A DNA stretch of 64,000 nt from Bryopsis sp. KO-2023 (GCA_030272585.1 BSYQ01000002.1:5146001-5210000), one strand, 5' to 3'. Counted from the first letter of the stretch, positions 9,432-22,307 are shown. A program made the numbers and translations. Notes: generated by a model not told the origin, from the letters alone.

Positions 9432-10971
9432 TACAGTGAAAGGTCGTTTCTTTGGGATACCCACAGGTAGTGGGGGAAATGGGGGGGGAGAGTGCGTGGA
9501 GCAGCCTCAGCGAAATAATAGAAGAAAAGAAAAGAAAAATTGAAAGAAAAAATGTGTGCAAAAAAGAATGGGCAGTCATAGACCCTTTCAGAGGTTCCTC
9601 AAAACCTGTGTTCTGTATACAAACCAACCACAAAACTTCAGCATTTTTTTGGGGGGGGGGAGTTGGTGTAGCAACCTCAGCCCTACCCACAGCGAAATCA
9701 GAGTGTGCAAGAAAGAATGGCTTCCAGAAAGCAACTCGGAGCCTCCATGATTATGGTCAGTCGTAGGCTCTAGAAGTGACCAACATCCAATGCAACAACA
9801 GATTGTGATATGATAATTCTTTTTTGGCTGCCTGTAGTAGCAATTCATTCACAACATTGTTTCACCCAACATGTGTCTATGTAGAGGGTCACTTTGTTAA
9901 CGAGAGGGAGTCAAGTCGTGTGGGAGGAGTGGTCGGAGTCACAAGCTCTATCGAGCGTCAATGTCTTACACAAGTCAAAACACGGTCCTCGTTACAATCC
10001 CAATAGTGCTCTTTATCCTAACTCTATGTCGGACACCGAGAAAGTCAACCTCGTGGCTCTAATTAGCCCGATAATCAGTAACCCGACTACAGTCTATTGA
10101 GCCGACCAACACCAATTCTTCCCCAGCATTTTTATCGCCATCCATCCAGTGAAGTCTTGACTGTAAAAAAAAAAAAGAGATTCTACTAAATGTGCAAACT
10201 AAATTAAAGTAGGTTCAATCCTGTGTGGGCAATTGCAACCACAGCAAGCCACAGCCAAAATTAATAATCAAAATATTAATATTATCTTTACCTTCTTTTT
10301 TTTTGTAATCAAAATTCGAACCTTGGAAAAGACAAACTGAAAGAAAGGGAAGATCATCATAAAAAGGGTAGAAAAGTGGAGGAGTTTTGAGTTAGTGGCA
10401 AAGGAATTCTTATCCATATTATGGGAGTGTGTGGGGGGGAAATGGGGGGATGATTCCCCCCGATTCTGTATATAAGCAATTCAGCCAAGCTTAATCACTC
10501 ATTGTTTTTTACAGAATCCCAGGTCCAGAGAATCTCAGGTTCTGGAAGTCACCTGAGAAAAAAGAATGGCATCTTTTGCATCTTTTCGTCAACACTCCTT
10601 ACTCACCCTGGAGCATCATCATCACTCAGAAAAAAGCAAGTCCAAAAACAACACCAACTGAAAGAGAGACACAATCCAACAAATGGTATTTTGGATTTTG
10701 TTTCAAAGCAACAATAAAAATAAGCTATTGCCTGATATGAGGAAGAAATGGAGTTCAAAGTTTTTTAAAGATAAAAGGTTGAGAAAATAAGGGTGCATCA
10801 CCAGCTTCATCCTCTTTTTATCACAGCTCTGTTTTTGTCTAAGGGTTTCAGGGTCCTAGTCAGACGGAGAAGGAAGTCGAACCACGAACCTACCAAGAAG
10901 TTTCCCCGCACTTGCCTCTTGTCTTTCTCTCGTTCGAAATAGTCGGGGCATCAGTCCAAACACAAGTCTTC
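9432..10971. other. Intergenic, no gene recognised
   Basis: G-runs (9481-9490, 9651-9661, 10433-10450), two imperfect related blocks (GAGTGTGC-AAGAAAGAATGG near 9550 and 9705) and simple A/T tracts. No domain-bearing frame. Confidence 0.4.
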
Positions 10972-13900
10972 TAGTCTTGGCCGAGCGATCACCGCGACCA
11001 GTTTCAATCAGGTTTCATTCTGAAACCTACAACTTGCAGGCTCGACACCCCAAAGCAAGCAACCAGCTTGATCGTGCACGTTTCTTTTGCTAACAACAAC
11101 AATCTCCCAAGCTCTGCTTGTCGCTGCGTCGATATTCAATCGATCCCAGTCGACTAGGTCTGGACAACCTCTGTCGGTCGTGATCGCCACAGCAACGGCG
11201 GCGGTAGGATTGTGTTTTTATTCTAATGGCCTCGTCTGTCGCACACCTAAGACGTCATACGATGCGCGTCGAAAAAGAAAAAAAAAATTGGCTGGGTCCC
11301 CCCCCTCTCCCTGCCCCCCTCTCCAACTTGCTTGAGGGGTCCCGCTCTGAGTCACTCGTGCATCATCATTGGTAGGCCCGGCCATCCTCAGATGCACGGT
11401 GACTTGAGCTAACCATTATACGAATTTAAATGAGTAGGTTCGAAAGTGTCGACCCAAAACTCAGTTGAGGCGTTCAAAGCAAATGTCAGTTCTGCAACTG
11501 ACACGTCGGTGGAATGAGTGGCTGGGAGCTCGCCACGCTGGCGGTTGTGACGGACTGTGGCGCCACCAGCCGCGAAACAGTTTTCTGTTTGGATCACAGT
11601 GCTTTGGGATCTAGGGGGTGATCAGTGATCGTGTTGGGATCAGTTCAAGGGTCGGACCAGGACAGCCGCTGCAGCTCGCAACTTTCTGCAACTTTCAATG
11701 TGGTATTGCGTCAACAGCAACCCACTCGCTTTCAATGAGGGTGTTTTGGAGAGTAGCTCCGACAAAGTGCACTGTCGCCAATCGGCGCCGGGGTTAGCCA
11801 CAGCTTTCAGCCCGTGTACGTGGCTGGAGGTCGAATGTTGACCGTTGGAGGTCGAAAAAAGTCGAACGTTTCGTCCCCTTGCCCACAGCTACAAAGCATA
11901 TCACGAACCGCGTCGCCAGATCTGTTTGAGGCCCTAGAGTTAACGCCCAGGTTGGACTCTGACCGCGCAGAGGTATTCCCAAACTTGCCGCCATAGTTTT
12001 GTTCAGGGGGGAGAATGTTTCCGCCTTGCGCAAGACGGAAGGTGAGGGTTCAAGTCAGACACACAGGGCACTCGCTGAGGACTCAATCACCAACGAGTCG
12101 GAAAAACACACTGCTTCTCACGAGGAAGTGCAAGGCCTCTTTTTAAGGGGCTGAGGCTGAAAAACTTTTTGATTGGTGGTCGTCCTTGCATCTACCTATC
12201 CACGAAATCGAACCACGGTACACCACCAGGGACAGGTCGCGACGAAGTCGTCGAGGTTACTCTTTTTCGCTGCACTGAAGGGAGTAGGAAACCCTTGTGC
12301 GGGGTTTATTTGGTGTTGAAAAACTGAGGGGGTCTCGGACGCACTGGAAACGGCTCAAAGTAACGGGGTTCGACTCCCCACTGCGTTTCGAACTATGGAA
12401 GCCCCCTTTTCTATTTTCCACATATCTTTTATTCTTACATTTATGATTTGCAAACGCAGGGGGGATAAGTATTGTAGGGCGAGCAGCTGCAAAAAAAAAA
12501 AAAACGCTTTGGAAGGAGTGAGGTGAGAGTGAGCGAGCGAACAGGAGTGATCGGATTTCCAAAGGACGAAGTTTCTTTGGAAAAAACTAGAGGAACAATA
12601 GAGGTGCAGGGAGTTCAAGCAAAAAAAATTTTGTGCTCGGGAAAATTGAACTCCTCCTTTTTCGAGAATTCTCTTTTTTTTTTTTTTTTTCGGGGCTAAT
12701 AATAGTGCACCAGTCCAAAGAAACACCTGGAATTCAGTCCTTCTTTGGTGCAAAAAAAAAATCGATCCACAGTAAGGAGAACGAGCCTTTGACGGGCTGA
12801 TGAAACTCCTGGGTAGACCATCCTCCCCCCCCCCCCCCCCCGAACTACCAAGTGAACAATTAATAATAATGATTCAAGTTTCACAAACCATACTTAAGGA
12901 CGTTCACTTGCGAAGATGCACCGAAGTACTGAATAAATAATTGTCAACATATATAGAAAGCCTCGCTCTAAAAATATCAAGAATGCTCTTAGCTAACTGC
13001 CCTCACAAACCACTGAATTACTAAGGCAAATAATAGTTCAAGTGTGATGAAAAAAAGTCATGTTCGCCCTCAGAAATTTAATTATCAGCCTTAAAGTAAT
13101 ACAGTAGGAAAAAAGAAAATTGCAGGAAAATTTCCCATCACCATGTATTATTTGGACGGAAATTTGCTGTGATTTCTGCAAATTGTTCCTTCCTTTTTGT
13201 GTTTTTATTGTGATAAAGAAAGACCCTCTTTCAAACTATGCTTCAGTTGAATCAAGAGGTATATTATGAGAGAAAAAAGGGGGGAAGAGAGCGGGGGGGC
13301 GCGAGGAGGACGGATAGGGGTTGGGACTTGAAGGGGACAAGCAACAAAAAGATAGACAAAAATGGGATTTGCTTGGCAAGTTCCGGTTAGAATAGAAAGA
13401 AATAAAGTAGTTGAATAAGACTTACTGGGTTTTCACTTCAACAAACGGTCTAAACGATTATCTATACATAACGACTTGCTCTCATTATAACCTACGCTTA
13501 CCGACGCCATTTAACAATTGCACACCATATGTGTTACAGTTGTCAACCGTAACAATACTCTGCGAGCGGGTCTGACATACGTCCTTGAGTTGAGCGGGTT
13601 GCGAGGCTGCGGTTACGAGTTCTAAAGGGCAAAGTGGGGGCAACAAAAACTAAGGAGGTTGGTGAATCAACAAAAAGAGGGTATATTCCAACAGTTTTGA
13701 GCACGACTAAAGATTTCAGCTGATCTCCGTAAGTTGACTTTTTTTGCAAGCAAAGCTACATAACAAAGCGACGACCAGCGTTACTAATAAAAAAAGGAAA
13801 GATACCTATATAGGACGTAATATATATTCCTCCCACCTCCCCTAAAGAAAAATTCGTCCTCTATTTCTGTATGGAGTGATTCTTTAAAATCAAATTCATT

Positions 13901-14112
13901 TCAAGAACTTGCAATAAGAGGAAAAGAATTACTGCCAATAATTTTCGGTTAATTTAGAATATTTATTTATTACAACAAAATAACCACTAGTATTAGTTAT
14001 ATATTTCATTTCAATTAGGAAAGAGGGAACTCAATTTCTAAACATATGAAAAAAAAATGAAACAAGTGCGGAATAGTATCACTCTAAAAAATAGATTGAA
14101 TAGATAAAAAAG
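10972..14112. repeat. ~3.1 kb dispersed repeat, copy A
   Basis: Colinear and strongly similar by eye with 52104-55540 over its whole length; examples are the shared blocks near 11040/52165, 11780/52930, 12150/53310 and 13230/54630. It has no LTRs, no terminal inverted repeats and no conserved coding frame. The longest shared frame (about 11814-11996 versus 52969-53151) differs mainly at amino-acid-changing positions, so it is not under protein constraint. It contains a poly-C run (12824-12841) and a tRNA-like T-arm module (12338-12387). It may be a non-autonomous mobile element or a segmental duplication. Confidence 0.85.
12338..12387 (+). other. tRNA-like minihelix (T-arm with perfect B box) in repeat copy A
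   Basis: GACGCA (12338-12343) can pair with TGCGTT (12382-12387). Inside, GGGG TTCGACT CCCC is a T-arm containing the perfect B box GGTTCGACTCC. The same stems are kept in copy B (53494-53543), while the spacer between them has changed. Confidence 0.4.
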
Positions 14113-15285
14113 CGATGGCAAAGGAAGAGGTGCTTGCTAAGAAGTATAGAAGGAAAAAGGAGTAATGATGTCATGTCGGAATCAGGACGAACACAAGTAC
14201 CCATGATTCATGTTTACTTTCTACTCGGTGACTCATTCTTCAATAATTATTTGACTCTCTTTTGTGTGCTCTGCTCCACACACTGAGCCCACGTCATCGT
14301 AAAAAAGTTTACATACTTCCGCTTATGTTGTATTCATATATACTAAGTATATATTATGGGTTATGGGTGTTGAGGTACCCACATTCACACTTTGGGAGGA
14401 ATACTACCACAAAACGTAGTTTTTTCCCCTAGGATACCCCCCACAACAATATCACGGTGCAGGTGCAATTAATAATTACGTTTCTCGTTGTGTCGGTTTG
14501 CTCGAAAAGAAAGCAATGGAGTGCTACTCCAAAAGAAAAACGACCACGTAATTCCTTCAAAATATTTAGCCTCATTTCCTGAAGAGATACTATTTGACAT
14601 TTCCTTATTTCCGAGATCTTGAAGGCGAATATCAAAAAAAGAATTCTGCATATAAAGCCTCAAAATATTTGAGGATGGCAACGGGGATGTCTTTCCTACT
14701 TGCTCGAATCTTGCAATTTGTGTGTTCGATTGTCAAACGGGCAAGAACGTGAGTCAGGCAGATAATTACAAAACCTACAACACGCCTTATTTGGCACTTC
14801 GTAGCCGTACGCAAACCCAACGCGTTACATCTCAACAAAAAATCTTCGAGCTCTCATATCTCAAGACAGCGTGGGGATGATAGTCGAATTCCAGCAAACT
14901 AATCTTGTCCAATAATGAGGCAATGTACGGTACCACACAAAAACGGACGATTGTGGAAGGAACCCAATCAGGCTTTCCATGTGGCGACCACACACCTCGA
15001 TTAAAACGGTGAGCGTATCTTATATTCCTTCTTCGGAGGGGATGAAAGCACATGCCGACACTTTCATTAGGCTTTCGTCGCCCATATGCCCTTGGTCTAT
15101 TTCCTACTTATAAAGACGTCTAATGGCGTCGTTAGAGTGATATCACAATGCCCATTTGAAACTTGGTGAAATTGATGACGATATTGCCCGATGACCTGAA
15201 GGCCTAGCTAATGAATTTTCGGGTCAACAACTTAACGACGACGTAATAGAAATAGTATATCGCTATGATGTTGCAGACTTTAAAG
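14113..15285. other. Intergenic, no gene recognised
   Basis: Mixed A/T-rich sequence with a TATATACT/AGTATATA palindrome (14337-14353). Minus-strand frames near 14.5-15.0 kb are short and featureless. Confidence 0.35.
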
Positions 15286-15351
15286 GGAGGGAAGACTTCC
15301 ATTGATAAATTTGCTCCTGGCATAAAGTATTGATTCAAGACTCAGAATCTT
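15286..15351 (+). pseudogene. Retroelement fragment resembling the RNase H 'VDxFA' motif
   Basis: A short frame reads KTSIDKFAPGIKY followed by a stop, then FKTQNLG. The same S-[IM]-D-K-F-A-P core appears at 33.6 kb. In DIRS/Ngaro-type elements the RNase H region carries a VDRFAS...N...F.S motif, which this resembles. The match is short and the frame is broken. Confidence 0.25.
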
Positions 15352-15859
15352 GGTTGATACGCTTAATGAAGCTATCATAAGCTGAAACCCCATATTTGAT
15401 ACAATTGAAAGTCTTAGAAATTCTTAAATTGGGAGTTGTTGAGTCCTACAAATTCGCATCAGACTGGATGAGTGTTCGGAACTGGTTGGTTTGGCTTCAG
15501 TTCGTCCATACTTTAAGTTCGGGGTATGGTTGCACAATATCCGTTGCACATTCAACGTCTCAATCTACACAGCGCCTGGTAGAGAGTTTATACAAGAGTT
15601 AAGGAATCAGATTGTGGGTTGCGGTTACTCATTGGTCTTCTTTGTCTTGGGAGAGGGAACGTGTTATCCCCAACAAAGACACATCTAGCGATACTTCGGC
15701 GGTACGAAGTACAAGGCGATTAGGTCAATAAGAATAATCGTAAGTGGATTTAAGTGACAGAAACGGCAGTGGATTCCGAAATCCGACTACTGCAAAGAAA
15801 GACCGAAAGAGCACGAAGAGTCCCGGACGAAAAAAAGAAAAGAGATCACGATCGATACA

Positions 15860-16057
15860 ATGGTTGCGTTTGAAGAGATGGTCAGGAAGTTTGTGGCGGA
15901 CGCTACCGCTACGTTAAATCAGGAGATTAGAAAACAGCGGGATTAGGTGGAGGTATTGACAACCGATGCCAAGGTGTGGAGAAACCGAGCACTTCAAGCG
16001 GAAAAACGAGTAACGGGATTGAAAATTGTGTGTCATCCACCCATACGGTGCAAGTAA
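15860..16057 (+). pseudogene. Decayed gag-like coiled-coil ORF with one internal TAG
   Basis: From an ATG at 15860 the frame gives 28 residues (MVAFEEMVRKFVADATATLN...), a TAG at 15944, then 36 more residues in the same frame (TTDAKVWRNRALQAEKRV...) before TAA. Both halves are helical and Lys/Arg/Glu-rich, as in retroelement gag N-termini. There is no cysteine motif. The single stop with the frame kept on both sides suggests a recently disabled gene. Confidence 0.35.
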
Positions 16058-16676
16058 ACTCGTTTTTTTTTATCTCGAGAAACATGAGATAAATAAGGGG
16101 AACATAGGTGAAAAAATGAACAGCATTGAACAAAGTTTGGAAGGTGGCTGTCAACGATGTGCAAGAATTGTTTCATAATGGAATTAAAGTTTTCAATGGT
16201 GCTACAGGAGAGGAATTCCAATGTTGCCTTGCAACATTCACGAGTGTTGGTGGGCGATGCCAAGATTTCCATGGCTTTGCAAAATCATGATTTCAAGGCC
16301 CAAAGTTCAGCAATTCTCAGCTTATGTCCCTGGAAATGAGGTTCAGTATTGGGTCAAAAATTATATACTCGCGACTTTACGCTTAATGAAAATTTTTATC
16401 AGTCGAGGCATGATGTTTTGTTATTTTCCCTTGGAGGCGACTCTCGACTTCCGGATTATTAGAAGAAGTTAGGAATAACCCATGTGGTCAAAAATGGTCT
16501 AGAAAGAGAGGCCCATGTTTTACCCCTAGTTAGAATGATAGGCAACGTTCTTTATCACTTGAGCTCCAAAGGTATACTACTATTTCAAGGATAGGTTGTG
16601 GAACATATGGAAGCATAGATTGATATAGAAAGTGATCTCAAGTTTATAGTACTCAAATCTTCACGAGCACAAGCTG

Positions 16677-16979
16677 ATGAACTTTGCTTACTTTTTTCCA
16701 AACGCACACAAACTTGCGCCATGGTGGAGTTGGTCAACATTGGGAGTGGGCGGAAGGCGGTTGAGCATGCGGGTTTCGATATCGGCAGTGATTGGAAACC
16801 CCGGAATTTGCGGATTTCGACATTGTCCTATGTGCGACCTGGCCAAAGTAGCCCACTCCATTGGCAGGGTGTGCCCGAACCGACTTTTCGGTCCTCGGGT
16901 GATAAAAGGTGGCATACGTTGTTCTACTAGGAATTGTTCCACAATTCTTAGCAACAAGCATAACAACAAAGGGCGATAA
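16677..16979 (+). CDS. Hypothetical cysteine-rich ORF
   Basis: 100 codons from ATG. Seen: a Cys/His cluster at about residues 50-69 (CGFRHCPMCDLAKVAHSIGRVC) and two further Cys near residues 85 and 89. The pattern CxxC...H...C could bind zinc, but it fits no family I know. It sits among retroelement debris and overlapping frames exist on both strands, so it may be chance or a nucleocapsid relic. Confidence 0.2.
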   Translation: MNFAYFFPNAHKLAPWWSWSTLGVGGRRLSMRVSISAVIGNPGICGFRHCPMCDLAKVAHSIGRVCPNRLFGPRVIKGGIRCSTRNCSTILSNKHNNKGR

Positions 16980-17705
16980 TGTACAAGCAAAGCAAAGTCA
17001 ATCAGCCAACAGAGCTCCGCAAATATATACCGTTCATTGTGGTGCGTTAACATTAGGAAGAAAATTTGTAGTTCCTTTGCATGCAGTGGGTTGAATCCTT
17101 GTGTTGATGATTTATTATACTTGCATGCGGATATCGAAAGCATCAAAGAATGGAAAGGTTGTACTCTCCCTCTCCCTAGATCTTAGATGTCTTGTATGTT
17201 ATTTTATATTTAATTATTAATTTAAAGCTTCGTGGGTGCGAATGTTTTTCGTGTTCGTTGAGGACATAGCCCTCCTTTTGAGCCTCTCGCCGCTAAATAC
17301 ATTGTTTCATAGTTGTTCCCGTTTTGTGTCGAAAGCTGCTTGAATACGCCAGAGATGTAGCCGACAAGGCCTTCCTTGGAGAAAGCTCAAATAGCACGAG
17401 TATACATTGAATTTTTCTGATCGCCGTACTTTGAAGATGGACAAAAGATTTACATTTGCATGAGGAGTTCACTCTTGTAAAGAGTCTCTTGCTCCAGATG
17501 CGTGGAGAGTTAGGTGGTTCCGTGTCAATCCTGTTTCGCTCCGAATATAAGCACTCTATCAGATCAACACATGTCCTTCCATCCTCTAAGGATACAAGAT
17601 CCAGACTCCGCAACGAGCAAGAAGCCGCTCAAAAAATGACGAAAGCATACTCCGGTTGCTAGTTGCTTGTTACTAGTCAAGACTGCGAGTACCTGAAAAC
17701 CAGCT

Positions 17706-17915
17706 GTGGTTGCTTTTAGAGGTGCGGTGCTCGACAATCAAGTTAAAGGGAATGCGTTAAGCTGCCGGGTTCTAAGGAGGTTCAACTCCTCCGACTCATG
17801 CTCGAAAATAATCCCCCCGCCCCCTAGAACCCCTCAGAAATGCCGAATCTGTGGTCAAAGCTCCTTTCGTGAGTGTCGTTTACTTTCCTTAAAAATTCGA
17901 AACTACTTTTTTTAA
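17706..17915 (+). pseudogene. Possible gag C-terminal relic with degenerate zinc knuckle
   Basis: The frame includes a proline run (IIPPPPRTPQ) then KCRICGQSSFREC. The CxxCG...C spacing recalls a CCHC zinc knuckle with its His lost. No start or flanking domain supports it. Confidence 0.2.
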
Positions 17916-20171
17916 ACCCCTCACATCACACCATGGCATCAAAACAATTAACCTAGATACGTACAATTGCTTGCGCTACGATCTTTTTGATCACCGAAAA
18001 TGTGTATATATATATAGACACACTGACACATTGCTTTTCGCCAAGATCTTGATGACCCGACTCAAACTCGGTTACATATATAAAGAAAAGCTTTAGGAAA
18101 CTCCGGGAACCGACAACGTTTACGCATTCCCTTCCGCCACACTCGAACAAATTTTGGGGGAGCTTACTTTCGATCGTCCCCCCAAGGAGTGGTAGGATCT
18201 TATCTTGAGGTTCACCATGGTGGTCTTCTGAGGAAATTGAGGTATTAGAAAGAAACTTTGAAATATTATGAAAGGAATAATTGTGGATCTCTTTATTTTA
18301 AGAGAGCCCAAGGGGAGCTCGAGATCCTTGCAAAGTTGCAAATCACTTCATCATAAGTATTCCCTTTATAGCTCCCATAAAGAAAAACGAAAGAATTGAA
18401 TCGAAATTACCTTTTGGTAAATCGATAGCTAAAGGAGGAACGCTCCATTTTTAAACAAATGTCGTTATTTGTTGAAGCTATGTTGCAATACATATATATT
18501 ACAAAAAAATTGGGGATTACCATCTTAGATACAATGCCACGCTCCTAGTAGGAAGGGACTTGATATATAATTTTGGATTGTGGTTAGGCGGCGAATAGTT
18601 CTCACATGCGATTTAAAATCGTTTTTTAATGGATATAGATCTGCCGGTCCCGGAGAGGTCTGATCAGACCGTCCGAATACTCACTTATTAAGATCGGTTG
18701 GGGGCCAGCCGTGCCAGTAGGAACGGGGCTAAGAGCACATAGCCGAGGTGATGATAATCCAAACTTTCGAATAGGAGAGATTCTTGTCACTGATGGGCCT
18801 CATTAATCTCATAAAAGCGGCCTTGGAAGGGTGCGGCACAACTTGTGTATATGTTTTCTTGGATACACCAAAGCAAGGCCAGAAGCGAAAAGTACATACA
18901 TGCTCATGTATAGAAATACATGAGCATTAATGTTCATGTAGAAATGGAAAAAATTAAAAGACATGGCATGTGAATGTGCGGGTAATCATTGGTGGTTAAC
19001 GTTGCTGGTTACTCGATTAGTAAAAAAGTGACCGCATCTATTTAATCGATTTTGCATCTACGAGATCATATTTTAACAAATAATTTTAGGTCCATGACTG
19101 AGAGCCTATCGGTGAAGTTGCAATTAATGATGACATGTGATACATCGGAGCATGCTTACATCGTTTGATCTTGTATTTTACATACTGACAATAAACAAAT
19201 GCGTGAATAAGCGAATTTCTTTGATTTTACTCCGAAAAACACTCAAGTTTCTTGAAGAAAAACAATGGTTGAAAAAGATAGTGGAAGAACTGTTGGATTG
19301 CACCGTGGTGATATTCTGGAATTAACGAAGCAAGAATTTGAGAATGAGATTTACTGCAAATGATAGACATTAGAGGCGAAAATATAGTGACATCAACGAG
19401 TTGTAATGGTCGTCGGGGCAATCCAGCCACTACAACACCATTCGTAACATTTAAAGTCTTTCTTGGAGACCTTGGAGTGAGCTCGTATTTTTTCCGACCC
19501 ATCAAATTCTGATGCTTGGATCCTCCAATACAAGACATGAAGGTTCTTCATAAACTGTAGCAACATCATGGCTCTCACTTGGAAGTTAATAACACATCTC
19601 TACAAGGCAATGGTAATGGTCGGCAACTCCTTGCCTTATTGTTGACCAAGTCGATGCACTACACGGTTATAAATTGACTCTCTCTAAAGGTGGAACATAT
19701 TCTTTGTTTTAACATTCCTTGTAGGAAGTTATGTTAATCCAACCGTCTGCTCCATCAATGAGACCAAGAGGAATGATAAGGGATTTGATATTTACCCCAT
19801 TAGCGGAGCGGCACTTAGCAAGAATTTGAAAGAAGAACGTTGTTCCATACTGAAGTAGGATTAATAGTAATTCCTACCTTTCTTCACAATCTTTTTAAAA
19901 AGCACAAGCGCATCGATTAGCTTTCTTTCACACTTGCATTGAGTTCATCTTAGCATTGATCCACTACGAGGCGAAGGAGCTACCCGTTATTTTTTTTCGT
20001 CGGTTTTTTCTCCTTTTCTGTTCCTCAGGACTTCTCTCGATCGATAATAAGGAGTTATAAAACCTTGGTTTTTTTTCTCTTAATCGTTCCCTTCTCATTG
20101 ATTTGTTTTTTTCTCGTCCCCTTTATTTTTTTTATGTTTTCCCGTAGGAACAAACGACATAGAGTACCGAA
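17916..20171. other. Intergenic, no gene recognised
   Basis: A/T-rich, with TATATA tracts (18005-18018) and short frames on both strands. A pyrimidine-rich tract precedes the next ORF (20001-20150). Confidence 0.35.
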
Positions 20172-20456
20172 ATGGGGATTGACGCCCCAATAGTCAAGAA
20201 CACCGACGTCCCAAAAGACGAGAAAACAAAAATCTTGTTGGAAACACAACGCTTGCAAGACGACTTAGCGGCGCACAAAAAAATTTTGCATGATGTTCTT
20301 GTGGCATTACATAGTGTCGACACAGTCGAGGCGGTGGAGAGCCGCAATATGTTGAGAAAGTTGGTGGATACCGAATTGCTTTTTGATGATGTGATAGACA
20401 TAAAGCCCCAAATTATTTTTGATGAAGTTAAAGGTGCTGTTTTGCGTAAAGTGTGA
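20172..20456 (+). CDS. Hypothetical small coiled-coil protein, possibly gag-derived
   Basis: 94 codons, ATG to TGA, preceded by a 150-bp T-rich leader. Seen: a helical, charged protein with heptads at about residues 20-50 (ETQRLQDDLAAHKKILHDVL) and acidic residues in the C-terminal half (LFDDVIDIKPQ). No Cys motif or membrane segment. Similar in size and style to the coils at 15.86 and 37.95 kb. Family unknown. Confidence 0.4.
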   Translation: MGIDAPIVKNTDVPKDEKTKILLETQRLQDDLAAHKKILHDVLVALHSVDTVEAVESRNMLRKLVDTELLFDDVIDIKPQIIFDEVKGAVLRKV

Positions 20457-20639
20457 ACATAAATCCGCGCAACCTTGGGCATTAGTTTCAAGTCGTGGAC
20501 TTACGTAATTGACCTCGGTAGTTCAATACATTAGCATATCAATTTTGCGTTTAAAGCGAGTAGCTCCGTGGACGAGAAAAAGGATATTGAAAATTACACC
20601 AACGAGAACGGACATTTTTGTACGACATATTTTTCACTG

Positions 20640-20935
20640 AAGTCGTCATGACTAATAGTCGTCATGGCTACAAACGTCACAATTAAGATCGTTATGACTA
20701 AGGACGTCTTTTGAGTTGGTTATTTCGGGATTAAATTTGGTTTTTCCAGCAGCTTCGATAGTAGTCGAGAAACGTGATTTCGTACGACTAAAGTCGGACG
20801 AGCAGATAGTTCCTGATCTCTCGCAGACTGCCAACCTGTACGAGCCTCGGACGAGATTGAGGGTATAAATCTAGTAGCTAGGGACTACTCTGTAGGTTAT
20901 CGAAACATGTTTAAGGCTCGTTTCACCTGTTTTCA
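20640..20935 (+). promoter_or_regulatory. LTR-like promoter block with TATA box
   Basis: Direct repeats of TCGTCATGACTAA-like blocks (20641-20702) are followed by a TATAAAT at 20864-20870 and CTAGTAGCTAGGGACTACT. Resembles U3/R sequence of an LTR, but no partner LTR or adjoining gag-pol is intact. Confidence 0.3.
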
Positions 20936-21367
20936 AGTCGAGAATTTCGACAAGTTTTATGAGCAAACCGTCTCCTTTAGTCTTGTTTTCCGCCCAACCT
21001 CGGTCGTTGGACCGTGTACTCTTCCTCCGTCAGGAGGAACAAACCAAAATCCGCGAGAAGAGCAAACCTTCCAGGGGTTATATATTTTTTGTTACCTCTC
21101 GAAATTCGTTTTTGAACACTAGCAAGAACTTGTCGAATGCGTTTATGAAGACATCATACTGAGTTCGAGGAGTTGCTGAAAGTAGCGAAATTTGTAGGAG
21201 TAGGATGACACAGGAAAAGAGGATTGCCGAGTCAGGACACGGAGACTGATACTGGGAGGGAACCTACAGACTCTAGGACACTATTGGGTAAAGACTAGAT
21301 GGATTTACATATGTAACGGTGCTACGTCGCTAAAAAAAAAGATGTCTTTAAGATTTACAAAAGCTCA

Positions 21368-21801
21368 TACTGTAATACGCAAATCTTTCACATTGCTTTA
21401 GGATCGCTAGTCTTTTTTTTCGCCTACCTTATTTTCGTTTCCAAAGATGGGCGCGAAAATAACGCAGGCGCGAAAATAAAGCAGGCGCGAAAGAAATGCA
21501 TGGCGAGAAAGAAGTGTAGACGCGAAAGACTACCTAAAACTGTTCTACAATCACGCCTCAAGACCACCAAAGTCCATTGAGTCGCCGTCAGCGGACAGCT
21601 CGATCGAACGAACCCGAGCCATGTTTGCAACACCACCCCAAATGTCAACCAGAAATTTTTCCTCCTACTCTATTTTCGTTCATGCTTTATTTTCGCGCCT
21701 GCTTTATTTTCGTTCCTCCTCTTTTTTCGCCTGCCTTATTTTCGTGCTTTGGTCCGCGCGCGAAAATAAGGTAGCGCGAAAAGATTTGCGTATTACAGTA
21801 C
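21368..21801. mobile_element. MITE 1: TA-flanked, TIR TACTGTAATACGCAAATCTT, internal GCGAAAATAA repeats
   Basis: Left end TACTGTAATACGCAAATCTT (21368-21387) is matched by its reverse complement ending at 21800. The outermost TA can be read as the target duplication typical of Tc1/mariner-type transposition. Inside, GCGCGAAAATAA-AGCAGG-type units occur about five times in direct order near 21450-21530 and again in reverse order near 21670-21780, so the whole element can fold. No transposase. Confidence 0.8.
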
Positions 21802-22307
21802 CTAAGAGCTATGAGCTACGTTGACAAGATCGTATATCGGGCGAGTTCATTATCCTTCGAGCTCGTGGCCATCATTTCTTGAAGAAACCATCAAAGTTGT
21901 AGTGAAGATTTTGAAGAAAGATTGTTTTGTGTAGGTTGATATCCTCGATCCATAGGTTCGGCATACCACCATCCATCTATTTGGAGTTCGCTTACCATTT
22001 TGGTTACGTCAGTTCATTATCCATGGACAAATTTCCAACGTAATGATTCTAAGAGTGTTAGGAGATCCAAACAACATCAGGTACATCGTTACCGCTGCAG
22101 CAATTATCAATTGCGTCAAATCTGAGCCATAGTTTCATAATTTATAGGAGTCCATTATTATTAGTTTGAACCTTAGACGCACCCCTCTTGATTCATCATT
22201 GCTATGGTGATTTCGTCCATGACTACCCACTTATGTGTTGCGCAAGATTAGGATATAGCGTAGACCTCGAGCTTTGTAGACTTTGAGATAATTTTGGAGT
22301 TGAGCCA

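Noticed and set aside
11814..11996. Conserved ORF shared by both copies of the 3.1-kb repeat
   Set aside because: Copy A has a stop upstream, and most nucleotide differences between copies change amino acids, so no sign of protein constraint.
17785..17810. tRNA T-arm (GGAGG-TTCAACT-CCTCC)
   Set aside because: Perfect T-arm and B-box-like sequence, but no convincing A box, anticodon arm or pairing acceptor stem upstream.
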